Positions 32,460 to 40,298 of a stretch of DNA of 41,666 nt are shown here, in pieces; the first letter of the stretch is position 1; each line of letters opens with the position of its first letter. The stretch covers positions 1 through 41,666 of the forward strand of contig QHZE01000219.1 in the NCBI GenBank assembly GCA_003225335.1, read 5' to 3'. Both the position numbers and the translations under genes were made by a program. Below the pieces are notes generated by a model. That model worked only from the letters and a program-made list of their open reading frames with translations, did no database searches and was not told the origin of the DNA. Source of the stretch: Acidobacteriota bacterium. GTDB lineage: Bacteria > Acidobacteriota > UBA6911.

Positions 32460-34403
32460 TCACGGGTAGACAACTTTAATCAGAAAGTTATTCGATTCGG
32501 GATTGGTTTGTGTGCCCTGACTGTAAGTGCCAAGGGTGAGGTTGGATGTGTAGCCGACGTAAAGGCGGCTTCCCCCCGCAGCTCCGGTTCCACGCGCCGC
32601 AGCTCCGATGTAATCCCCGAACTGCGGAAGGAACGAGGGCAGGTTCGCTTCAGCGGCAGGGGAGTCCCCACCGGAAGTCACGATGATCAGCGAACCGGGG
32701 GTTGTTGAACCCGCTGGGACTTGCTGCGCCGAGATGGTGCACCGGTTTTTGAAGGAGTCGTTGCAGTTGAGGTAGGCAATGTTAGTGATATTGGTGTTCG
32801 CATCAAAAACGGGCCGCGGCATCACTTGATGACCGAAGCCGGCATTCACAGCCCTTGGAGACGACCAAGTGGCCCCAACGTTGGTCGAAACTGACATCAC
32901 GATGTCGGCATTGGCGCAGTTCTGGCCGCCGCTGAAGGGGAGGTCCGGGAAGACGTGGCATCTATCCCAAAACACAAAGGCCGTTCCGTCCGCCCGCTCA
33001 ACGTGCTTAGGGTAAGTTGCGATGCGGAACGAGTTGTCGGTTAATGTCGAGCCGATCGCTAGGGGCTGATACTCTGAGGTGACGAGCACGGGTGAATTAC
33101 AGGTTGGGGAACTGGGAGCTCCGTTCGGGGTGCAGGAGACGTACTTGATGTTGAAGAACTGCAAGGATTTCCCGGACTGGGTCGTGGTGGAGTCTACGTC
33201 CACATAGGTAACCGTGACCGTGCCGTTCGAGCGCACGCTCACATTGGAAAACTGCGTCTTGGTGTCAATGCCACTAATGACTTGCGGCGGCGAGCAGTCG
33301 CTTGCGGATGCGAAGTTGTTCTTGCACGCAATGAGCTCAATCTGTGTCGTCGGGTAATAACCGAAGAAATGTGTGTAGGTAACATACACATCGCCTGCTC
33401 CGGTCCCGGTTGTGCGGCGATCGACCCCAATATCAGGCCTATCAAGCAAGACGGTTGGAGTCGTGGGGTAGGAGCAATAGTTAGACTGCGGGTTCAGGAT
33501 CATCCCCGCCGACCCCGGCGCTGACCCTGACGACGTCCCGTCGGAGGGCCAGCAGCCGGCGGCCTGAGCCAAACTGTGGGTGCCGTTCGGGCACGCGTTG
33601 GTGTTCAAAAGTCGTGAAGCCGTGTTCCGAAATAAACCGATCCCGCTCACCTTGCAGTCGAGGCGGAGGTCCGAATAGAAAAAAGCGTCATGGGCTGGGT
33701 CGGCCACAACAATCGGATCCCCGCCGCCTGACACTTGGTCGCTTGTATCGAGCGGATTCGTTAGTGAAGGCAGGCCGCCCTCGTAATCAGGCGTACAACC
33801 CGTGGTGGCGCGATGCACATAGTAGCCGCTGAAACTGAAGTTCCACAGATCAGGAGTTGCGGTATAGGCTCGGAAATCATTTGCGCCCTGCACAACGAGA
33901 TCGCCCCCCGTGCTCACCCTGTCCAGGAGGAAGTCCAGGGAGACAGTGTTCTGAGGTACGGCGTTCGCTCGTGGCTCAAGGTTGAAAGGTGTTCCCGAGG
34001 TTGTTCCGCATCCCGTTACGATGGGTGCGGTTGGTACGGTTGGTACTCTTGGCGATGGTGGGAGCGCTGCGGTTGACCGCTGGAACTGGAAGTGCTTCGT
34101 CGTGTCCCACTGTGCCGCTGCCTCTTCCCCGTGGAACAGCCGCAAGTAATCTTTGGCCTTTGCATTGGGGGAATGCAGGAGGAGATCCTTACCTTCGTCA
34201 GACCCAAGGAGCATTATCGGTGATGAGGGAGAAACGACGTAGTTCTGAAAGGCTGTGGGGTTGTATTTATAGAGGGGACGGGCCGCTTCTTCTGAGGCCC
34301 CTCCCTTTGAAGTGCCGCCCTTTCCCTGTCCGTAGAGTTCCATGCCGAGCGAAAAAACGACACCTGTGAGACACAGTCCCATCAACAGTGTTTTCGGTTT
34401 CAT
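32460..34403 (-). CDS. Secreted repeat protein of unknown function (propeller-like), paralogue of the gene at 40299
   Basis: I do not recognise a named family. The 647-residue product has a signal peptide (MKPKTLLMGLCLTGVVFSLG) and a long mature part with repeated beta-type segments reminiscent of sialidase/BNR propellers: GAGDVYVTYTHFFGYYPTTQ, GTVTVTYVDVD, GTAFVFWDRCHVFPD, DIVMSVSTNVGATWSSPRAV. VSTNVGATWSS is close to an Asp-box (SxDxGxTW) with Asp replaced. Paired cysteines recur (ACKNNFASASDCSPPQVISG; CTPNGAPSSPTC), suggesting disulfides. The gene at the right edge is a clear paralogue sharing VQGAND, EGGLP, GDP-ADP, AAGCWP and TYPKH blocks. ATG 34403 has GGAG at a normal distance. Identical GGAGTTCAG repeats flank the gene on both sides. 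Confidence 0.75.
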   Translation of the reverse strand: MKPKTLLMGLCLTGVVFSLGMELYGQGKGGTSKGGASEEAARPLYKYNPTAFQNYVVSPSSPIMLLGSDEGKDLLLHSPNAKAKDYLRLFHGEEAAAQWDTTKHFQFQRSTAALPPSPRVPTVPTAPIVTGCGTTSGTPFNLEPRANAVPQNTVSLDFLLDRVSTGGDLVVQGANDFRAYTATPDLWNFSFSGYYVHRATTGCTPDYEGGLPSLTNPLDTSDQVSGGGDPIVVADPAHDAFFYSDLRLDCKVSGIGLFRNTASRLLNTNACPNGTHSLAQAAGCWPSDGTSSGSAPGSAGMILNPQSNYCSYPTTPTVLLDRPDIGVDRRTTGTGAGDVYVTYTHFFGYYPTTQIELIACKNNFASASDCSPPQVISGIDTKTQFSNVSVRSNGTVTVTYVDVDSTTTQSGKSLQFFNIKYVSCTPNGAPSSPTCNSPVLVTSEYQPLAIGSTLTDNSFRIATYPKHVERADGTAFVFWDRCHVFPDLPFSGGQNCANADIVMSVSTNVGATWSSPRAVNAGFGHQVMPRPVFDANTNITNIAYLNCNDSFKNRCTISAQQVPAGSTTPGSLIIVTSGGDSPAAEANLPSFLPQFGDYIGAAARGTGAAGGSRLYVGYTSNLTLGTYSQGTQTNPESNNFLIKVVYP

Positions 34404-34520
34404 TGAGTTTTCTCCGGGTTCTGCGGACTCTGCTTCTGATTAACTCTTGAAGTCAAGTGGAATCTGCGGCGGTGAAGTCGAGGCCGTTTTTACCTTTCGT
34501 GAGGCCACCGGATTAAGGCG

Positions 34521-34620
34521 CAGGCTAAAGCCTGAACTCCGAACGAAGGACCCGAGACAATAGGTTTGGAGTTCAGCCTTCAGGCTGCACGGTGTTTGAG
34601 CAGGCTAAAGCCTGAACTCC
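34521..34620. repeat. GGAGTTCAG repeats: half copy and copy 8
   Basis: 34521-34540 is an isolated right half (CAGGCTAAAGCCTGAACTCC). 34568-34620 is a complete 53-bp copy identical to 32339-32391 and in the same orientation. Both lie upstream of the secreted-protein gene, so that gene is bracketed by direct repeats. After the repeats, to 34687, there is only low-complexity GTGTCTTTGTGTC sequence. Confidence 0.85.
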
Positions 34621-34687
34621 GAACACAGCTGTGTGCGTCGGTGGTTTTATTGTGCCGTGTCGTGTTCTTGTGTCTTTGTGTCTGGAG

Positions 34688-35755
34688 TCAGAATCGGCGG
34701 ACGAAACCGAGAAGGAGGAAATGATCCGCAAAGGCCGCGTCTCCTGCTCTGCCGTCCCTGATGTCGGGGACGCTGCGTTGCCGGTTGCGCGAAAGGGCGA
34801 CCGGCGTATTCAATGTCAGCGTGTTGTCGCCCCAGGCAAGAAGCAGCCCGGGCTCGATAGATACGGCGTATCCGGGACGCCGGAATCCGTCGCTCTTCCC
34901 GAACCAGTCCGTCACAGGCACGCCCTCCCATCGGCCCGCGAGGCTCAGCGCTAACCCTCGTTTCGGTAAGACCGGATATGCGGCTCCGATGCGGACGAGA
35001 TACTGGTCGGGAACCGACATCACCGCTTCGGATGGCCGGCTGCGCCCCGTGAGCACTCCGTTGGTATTCCGGGGGTTGATCAGGTAAGTCGCTGCTGCGG
35101 AAAAAGTGGTCTTCCAGATCCGCTTGAAGGCCTGGACATCAACGATGGCGCCCCAGCCTCCGTCGCCCGGCTGGATCGACTGATCCACGGCGCGGATCAA
35201 GGTCGTCGTGCGAGTGGGCCGGTGAAGGTCCTGTACCGCGGGGTCGCCTGTAGGAAACTTGACCCCGATTCCCAACGACAGATTCTGTTCCTTGTGAACT
35301 TCCGGATCGAGCACCCACGTCCTCGCCATGAAGCTCATGTCTCCCAGATTCCGGGTGCGGGTTGTATAACGGTCCACCACCACTCCGGCTTCGCGAATTG
35401 GATTCGAACGATTCGCGAACAGGAAGGGGAAACTCAGACTCAAGTTCAGGCGCTGATTCACGGCATAGGTTGCAGCGATGTCCAGCAGATTGACCGTGTT
35501 GATGACCTCGCTGTGCTCTGTGAGCCGGCCCGTATCCTCGTGCTTGCCTGTGAAATGACGGTCCGACCGCTGGTAACGGTAACCGGCAAAGAGCTGCCAG
35601 TGGCCTTTCTGCAAGTAGGGGCTTCCCTGCGCGCCAACCACGGGCACGCTCTGGCGTGCCACCACTCAGCCCTGAGCCCAGCTGCTTCGAGGAAGCGCTG
35701 CCGCAAAGAGTAATGAAGAGACGATCCAGAAACCGAGGCGCCTGATGGAGTCCAT
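34688..35755 (-). pseudogene. Outer-membrane beta-barrel protein with in-frame TGA after the signal peptide
   Basis: From ATG 35755 (GGAGGG upstream) the frame encodes a good signal peptide (MDSIRRLGFWIVSSLLFAAA, ending SSWAQG). TGA (35666-35668) follows, and then the same frame stays open for 325 codons. That part has alternating amphipathic strands (GHWQLFAGYRYQRSDRHFTG; LNLSLSFPFLFANRSNP; QNLSLGIGVKFPTGD) and ends FLLLGFVRRF with a terminal Phe, as in outer-membrane barrels of the phenol-degradation/MetA-like or related types; the family is not certain. TGG to TGA would be a single base change. TGA is used as a normal stop elsewhere in the window, and no selenocysteine signal was recognised. 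Starting at the GTG after the stop would give a protein without a signal peptide. Confidence 0.65.
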
Positions 35756-35994
35756 AGAACGGTTCCCTCCGTAGCATTACCGGTTCAGTTTGGAACTCGA
35801 CGGTGTTTCCCGGGCGAAAATGAAATTCGCAGATGAGGCAGAGCAACTGGAATGCCAGAGCGAGAACGAATTGCAAAAATAGGGATAAGTCTCGCCTTGT
35901 TAAGGGATTAACGCAAATTCCTTTCAGGGCCCCGATTCGGCGTGATCCCTTCGCGATCATAGGATCTAGGTTTGGGATCGTAGGAATTATGAGT

Positions 35995-36092
35995 CTGCGC
36001 ACAAACGCGTGTTTTTCCCAGCGTTTGCGCAGAGGCGATCCCTGGGTGGTCGCCCGCCCGGCCAATAATGGCAGGGACTGGCGGGCGGCCAC
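35995..36092. repeat. Two consecutive GC-rich hairpins
   Basis: Hairpin 1 (35995-36032) pairs CTGCGCACAAACGC with GCGTTTGCGCAG, allowing a 2-nt bulge. Hairpin 2 (36046-36092) pairs GTGGTCGCCCGCC with GGCGGGCGGCCAC with one wobble. Neither has a T-run. They lie in the 687-bp gap between the barrel gene and bacterioferritin. Confidence 0.6.
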
Positions 36093-36442
36093 GAGGCCGC
36101 CCCTAAGTCACGTCAATTTTTTCCCAGCCTCTCACACAATTGCTGAAGTCTCGATGATTGGCAAAACGGAACGCGAGCTGACCGACGCCAAAATGCGTTG
36201 GGACGTTGGCATCGCGAAATACGACGATAGCGCCAAAGGCAAATCGCGCAGAGTGCGGCCCTGGGAGCCGACGGACTCGAAGGTCCAGACGCGGCTGGCG
36301 TAGGCCGAATAGAATTCGTGGACTCGTGAAATTCGTGGCAAGTCTTTCTGGCGTGAATTCTTTCCCCGAGGTAAACTCGGCGGCCTGCACGGTTCGCATG
36401 AAGTGAAATTTCGGGGTGGTGTACAAAGGGGGAGAGATTGTC
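36093..36442. other. Gene-free stretch before bacterioferritin
   Basis: Open frames exist on both strands at 36103-36341, but none shows a family signature or a ribosome-binding site, so I do not call a gene. 36313-36339 contains GAATTCGTGGACTCGTGAAA, a degraded copy of the 10703-10750 palindrome family. The bacterioferritin promoter should lie at the right end, but I could not pick out a clear -35/-10 pair. Confidence 0.5.
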
Positions 36443-36913
36443 ATGAAGGCTAAAGAAGGCGTTCTCGACCGGCTGAATGATCTGTTGTCCGCTGAACTAA
36501 CCTCCATAAATCAGTTTTTCCTTCATGCGGAGATGTGCAGAAGCTGGGGCTACGAGCGCTTGTGCGAGAAGATTCGGGCGAGGAGCGTCGATGAAATGAA
36601 GGACGCGGAGGAATTGGTCAAACACATCCTCTACCTGGAAGGCAAGCCAAGTATGACTTTGGGAAAGCTGACGGTTGGGGAGAGTGTCCCGGACCAGTTT
36701 CAGGTCGATCTAAAACTCGAAACCGATATGCTAAACCGCCTCAGAGAGTCGATCACCCACTGCGCCAAGGTTGGCGATTACACCACGCGCAGCATACTGG
36801 AGCGAATGATCGAGGATGAAGAGAGTCATATCGACTGGATCGAAACCCAGCTCGATACGATCAAGCAGGTCGGCCTCCAGAATTACCTCGCAGAGCAGAT
36901 CCGAAAGGACTAG
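36443..36913 (+). CDS. bfr: Bacterioferritin with altered ferroxidase ligand
   Basis: This iron-storage subunit (156 residues) of the 24-mer heme-containing ferritin has a four-helix bundle and the heme ligand Met52 in VDEMKD. Ferroxidase-site ligands are Glu18 (SAELTSINQF), Glu51, the Glu at 93 (KLETDML), the Glu at 126 and His129 (EDEESHIDW). The sixth ligand, His54 in the standard DEMKHA motif, is Asp here (DEMKDAEEL). This could weaken or retune di-iron oxidation while leaving storage possible. ATG 36443 is supported by GGGGGAGA about 9 nt upstream; the earlier start in the ORF track is not needed. No bacterioferritin-associated ferredoxin gene is visible. The gene is convergent with the glucan phosphorylase gene. 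Confidence 0.92.
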   Translation: MKAKEGVLDRLNDLLSAELTSINQFFLHAEMCRSWGYERLCEKIRARSVDEMKDAEELVKHILYLEGKPSMTLGKLTVGESVPDQFQVDLKLETDMLNRLRESITHCAKVGDYTTRSILERMIEDEESHIDWIETQLDTIKQVGLQNYLAEQIRKD

Positions 36914-37026
36914 TAATTCGCTTGGAGGAGATTCGGGCGAACGGCTTCACCATGGAGCGCACGGAGATGCTCGGAGAAGCCGAGAAGCCAGGTCCACTTG
37001 GTGGCTCAAGGAAATCTGGCGTCTGT

Positions 37027-38727
37027 CTAGCGCAAATAGGCTTCGGCGGCGTACCGGCGCATCATGCGGTGGCTGTTGAAGTAGTATGCGATCTTGGAAA
37101 TGGCCTGCTTCATCATCCGGATCCACGCGGCTCGATCGTCATGGTAGAGCGGCAAAACGGCGGATTCGAGCTTTTCGTACAGCGAATCCCCTTCGCATGC
37201 AGGGTCTCCGGGACGGCAGTAAGAACCGATCCCCCAGCCGGTCACGTTATCCACACATCCTTCGAGCCACCAACCGTCCAGGATGCTGAGATTGAGAAGG
37301 CCATTGAAGGCCGCCTTCATTCCGCTGGTCCCCGAAGCTTCCATCGGAGGTAAAGGGGTGTTCAGCCAGATATCCGAACCGGAAACGAAGGCCAGCCCGA
37401 GATCCAGATCGTAGTTCTGGAGAAAGGCGCACGCCACACTCCCTCGCAGTTCCGCGATTTGCCCGTGAATGCGCCGGATCAAGTCTTTGCCCGACATGTC
37501 CCGGGGGTGGGCCTTGCCTGCGAGCACCACCTGGAACGGATAGCGCCGGCGGATGCTGCGCACCCGCCCCAGATCCCTGAAGAGGAGATCCGGGCGCTTG
37601 TAGCCAGTCATCCGGCGGGCACTCCCGATGACAGGCACGTCCATTTCCATACGCACGCCCGTGGCGGTCTCGATTTTCTGGAGAAAGAGACCCTTGGCCT
37701 CCTGGTGGGCGCTCCACAGTTCCTCGTCCGGAATCTGGTCCGCGCGAACCAGAAGCTCCGGCTCGTGGAGCCATCCCGGGATGTGGCGATCGAACAGCTT
37801 GGCTATCGGAGGCGCAGTCCAGGTCTTGGCGTGGACTCCATTGGTGATGGCGTGCACGTGGTATCCCGGGAAGAGTCGCGTCGAGATCTCCGCATGCCTT
37901 TTGGCTACGCCGTTGATGTACCCGCTCAGGCTCAGCGCGAGCCGAGTCATATTCAGACGATCAGGTCCCGCCAGGGCCTTAAGCTCCTCGATGTCGAAGT
38001 AGTCTCGAAAAACCCTGCCGACGAGCTCGTAAGAAAACTGGTCCGTGCCTGCTTCCACCGGGGTGTGTGTGGTGAAGACGCACTGCTCGCGCACGCGGGG
38101 CAGGTAGTAAATGCTCTCCCGCGCCTGGACCTTTTCCTGCTTCCTCTCCGTCTGCCGCAGGAGCTCGAGCGCTAGGAAAGCAGAGTGCCCCTCGTTCATA
38201 TGGTAGGTGCTGACATCGAAGCCGGCAGCGCGCAAGGCTCGCAGGCCGCCGACGCCCAGGACTATCTCCTGCTTCAGACGGTAAGATTCGTCGCCTCCGT
38301 AGAGCCGATCGGTGATCTCACGGTCCACCGGGTCGTTTTCGGCGAGCTGCGTGTCGAGCAGGATCACCGGGACCTTTGCCCCTGTGGCTCCCTCCAGAAC
38401 ATAGAGCCAGGGGCGCACCCAAACCTCACGTCCCTCGATAGTCACGGCAACTTTCGCCTGCAGAGGGACGGCCCACCGCTCCGGGTCCCAGGGATCGGAG
38501 TGATCCACCTGCGACCCTTGTGAATCGATCTCCTGGCGAAGGTACCCTCCACGGCTGACCAGCGTGACCACCACGAGCGGCACTTCCAAGTCTGCCGCAG
38601 ATCGGGCGGTGTCGCCCGCCAGAACGCCGAGCCCGCCGCTGTAGGTGTGGATCTCCGGGCGGAGCGCAATCTCCATCGTGAAGTATGCGATCCGGCTATT
38701 CCTGATCAGGGCTTCGACTGCACTCAC
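37027..38727 (-). CDS. glgP: Alpha-glucan phosphorylase, short type (GT35)
   Basis: This cytosolic, PLP-dependent enzyme releases glucose 1-phosphate from glycogen or maltodextrin ends. At 566 residues it belongs to the short glucan-phosphorylase branch that lacks much of the N-terminal regulatory part of the classic 800-residue enzyme. Visible motifs are the N-terminal YFTMEIAL and YSGGLGVLAGD, the phosphate/glucan site THTPVEAGTD, HAITNGVHAKTW, SARRMTGYKRPDL, and the PLP lysine Lys471 in EASGTSGMKAAFNG. The start is a GTG at 38727 with GAGG close by. It complements GlgX at 18.3 kb in glycogen breakdown. It stands alone, convergent with bfr. Confidence 0.93.
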   Translation of the reverse strand: MSAVEALIRNSRIAYFTMEIALRPEIHTYSGGLGVLAGDTARSAADLEVPLVVVTLVSRGGYLRQEIDSQGSQVDHSDPWDPERWAVPLQAKVAVTIEGREVWVRPWLYVLEGATGAKVPVILLDTQLAENDPVDREITDRLYGGDESYRLKQEIVLGVGGLRALRAAGFDVSTYHMNEGHSAFLALELLRQTERKQEKVQARESIYYLPRVREQCVFTTHTPVEAGTDQFSYELVGRVFRDYFDIEELKALAGPDRLNMTRLALSLSGYINGVAKRHAEISTRLFPGYHVHAITNGVHAKTWTAPPIAKLFDRHIPGWLHEPELLVRADQIPDEELWSAHQEAKGLFLQKIETATGVRMEMDVPVIGSARRMTGYKRPDLLFRDLGRVRSIRRRYPFQVVLAGKAHPRDMSGKDLIRRIHGQIAELRGSVACAFLQNYDLDLGLAFVSGSDIWLNTPLPPMEASGTSGMKAAFNGLLNLSILDGWWLEGCVDNVTGWGIGSYCRPGDPACEGDSLYEKLESAVLPLYHDDRAAWIRMMKQAISKIAYYFNSHRMMRRYAAEAYLR

Positions 38728-39091
38728 GATCCTCGAACCTCAACTAAAAATCCAAAATCACCGGCAAAGAGGATACCCCAACAGAATGCCCGAACCCAAA
38801 TCATAACCTTCAAGGGAAGTTGAAAAGCGCTCAGTCGCTGGGAGCAAAATCAATCAATCCAAATCGGATAACAGGCGTGACAGGATTCCAGGATGGACCG
38901 GTCTCCGGCCCAAGCGTGCCGGGGCACATGTCTGATTAACGAGACTGTAAGGTCCAGCGCGCCGGGGCGCGCCCAAGTGCGTGAAAATACGGTCCGCTTT
39001 TCTCCGTTACTCTGGGTCTCTGTGGCCAATGATTCTCTTTGGCCGAGAGAATAGCCCAACTATCTGAATCGCAGCTCCTGAAAACAAAATC
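38728..39091. other. Gene-free spacer between divergent genes
   Basis: I see no gene in this stretch. It includes GACAGGATTCCAGGATGG (like the tract at 47-158), the short palindrome-like GCGCGCCGGGGCGCGC at about 38958-38973, and TCTGGGTCTCTGTGG of the degenerate repeat class seen elsewhere. The glgP promoter should be at the left end but is not obvious. Confidence 0.5.
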
Positions 39092-39121
39092 TTGACACGA
39101 TTCTTCGCCGTGTGGTACAAG
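39092..39121 (+). promoter_or_regulatory. Sigma70-like promoter for the STN-HEAT gene
   Basis: A perfect TTGACA (39092-39097) is followed after 18 bp by TACAAG (39116-39121), which matches TATAAT at four of six positions. It lies 57 bp before ATG 39178. Confidence 0.5.
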
Positions 39122-39177
39122 CCGCCAGCTTTTGCCCCAAGGTCTTGAGAAAAAAAGGCTCTCTGGGAGGTTAGGAG

Positions 39178-40152
39178 ATGTGTGTCCAGAGCAAGCAGAC
39201 CTCGAAGCGCTTCCCGATCCGTTCTGTCCCAGGCAAGCGGCTGATCTTTGCCGTTCTCTCCTGTCTCCTCTTCCTTGCCTCTTTCGGCTCGGCCCAGGAA
39301 CCGCTCAAAGTTGAGTGGATGGAGGGGCGTTTGAGCGTCACTGCTGAAGAAACACCTCTTGCCCAGGTTCTTCAGGAGGTTGCCCGCCAGACTGGCCTGG
39401 AAGCCCGCGGGCTGGAGCGGCTTCAGGAAAAAGTATCCGTCCGCTTTTCAAGCCTTTCGCTTCGTGAAGGTCTCCAAAAACTCCTGGCCTATGTGAACTA
39501 TGTCATCTTGGAAAAGAAATCCTTCCAGGGGGACGCACAACCGGTCCTCGTGTTGGCCTCCGGGCGGCGCACGACACCATCGACAGGAGAGCGGGGAGAG
39601 AAGCCGGAGGAAGATCCAGTTGTTGAGGAGGATCAGGGAAGACGCCTTGCGGCGCTATACGCCTCTGTCCAGCAAGGGGACAGCGAAGCGCTGCAGAAGG
39701 CTCTCTTCGATCGGGATCAGGTCGTTCAGGCGACGGCCTACGAGCTCTTGGCAAAGCAAGATCCCGAGAAAGCCGTCGCTGTTCTTCTCGAGGCAACGAA
39801 AAGCGACCAGCCTGGAACGCGACTTCAAGCTCTCCAACTCCTTGACCAGAGCGGCCAGGCAGAGGCCCGGGTCGCTTTGTCGGCGCTCGATAGTGCGCTC
39901 GGCGATGAGGACGTAACCGTTAAGGGATATGCCGCCCAGGCCCTGGTAGAGCGGGGAACGCCGGAGGCAATGGTGCATCTATACCGGGCCCTCCACGACC
40001 CGGATCCTTCGTTCCGGATGATGGTGGTCGAGGTCGTTGCGGGAAAAGAGCAGGGCCGCGAGATGCTCCAGGCTGCCCTCAGGGACGACAATGAGGCGGT
40101 CCGCTCCATGGCCGCTTTCTGGTTGGAGCGAGCTTCCGCAGAAAGGAGGTGA
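39178..40152 (+). CDS. Exported protein with STN-like domain and HEAT-type repeats
   Basis: This 324-residue protein has a long basic N-terminus followed by a hydrophobic signal (RLIFAVLSCLLFLASFGSAQ). Residues about 43-112 look like a secretin/TonB short N-terminal (STN) domain (LSVTAEETPLAQVLQEVARQ; SLREGLQKLLAYVNYVI). A low-complexity acidic linker (about 125-155) follows. Helical repeats of HEAT type then run from about 160 to 320 (QATAYELLAKQDPEKAVAVL; VKGYAAQALVERGTPEAMVH; VRSMAAFWLERA). Such proteins usually act as periplasmic scaffolds; no enzyme motif is seen. ATG 39178 is preceded by GGAGGTTAGGAG. A secreted paralogue gene follows after 146 bp and could be co-transcribed. Confidence 0.75.
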   Translation: MCVQSKQTSKRFPIRSVPGKRLIFAVLSCLLFLASFGSAQEPLKVEWMEGRLSVTAEETPLAQVLQEVARQTGLEARGLERLQEKVSVRFSSLSLREGLQKLLAYVNYVILEKKSFQGDAQPVLVLASGRRTTPSTGERGEKPEEDPVVEEDQGRRLAALYASVQQGDSEALQKALFDRDQVVQATAYELLAKQDPEKAVAVLLEATKSDQPGTRLQALQLLDQSGQAEARVALSALDSALGDEDVTVKGYAAQALVERGTPEAMVHLYRALHDPDPSFRMMVVEVVAGKEQGREMLQAALRDDNEAVRSMAAFWLERASAERR

Positions 40153-40214
40153 GACAGCGATAAGCTGATGGACCACCCTAAGGCGCTTAGGAGATCGAGG
40201 AGCGAGGCGAAGGG

Positions 40215-40233
40215 AGAGTACAGCGAGTACTCT
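40215..40233. repeat. Small hairpin between the HEAT gene and the secreted-protein gene
   Basis: AGAGTAC-AGCGA-GTACTCT is a perfect 7-bp stem with a 5-nt loop. A TTTTT run occurs only about 19 nt later, after AGCCGGCT, so a terminator or attenuator role is uncertain. Confidence 0.4.
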
Positions 40234-40298
40234 TATTCACAGCCGGCTCTTTTTGTTGTATCGAACGAAGAGGGAATTGAGGAAAGGAGTATGGAAAC

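Noticed and set aside
35660-35672. Selenocysteine or reassigned TGA in the barrel gene
   Set aside because: TGA is an ordinary stop elsewhere in the window, no SECIS-like hairpin was noticed after it, and the position after a signal peptide is not a typical Sec site.
36103-36507. 134-residue minus-strand ORF before bacterioferritin
   Set aside because: It has no ribosome-binding site or family signature and overlaps a repeat and the bfr start region.
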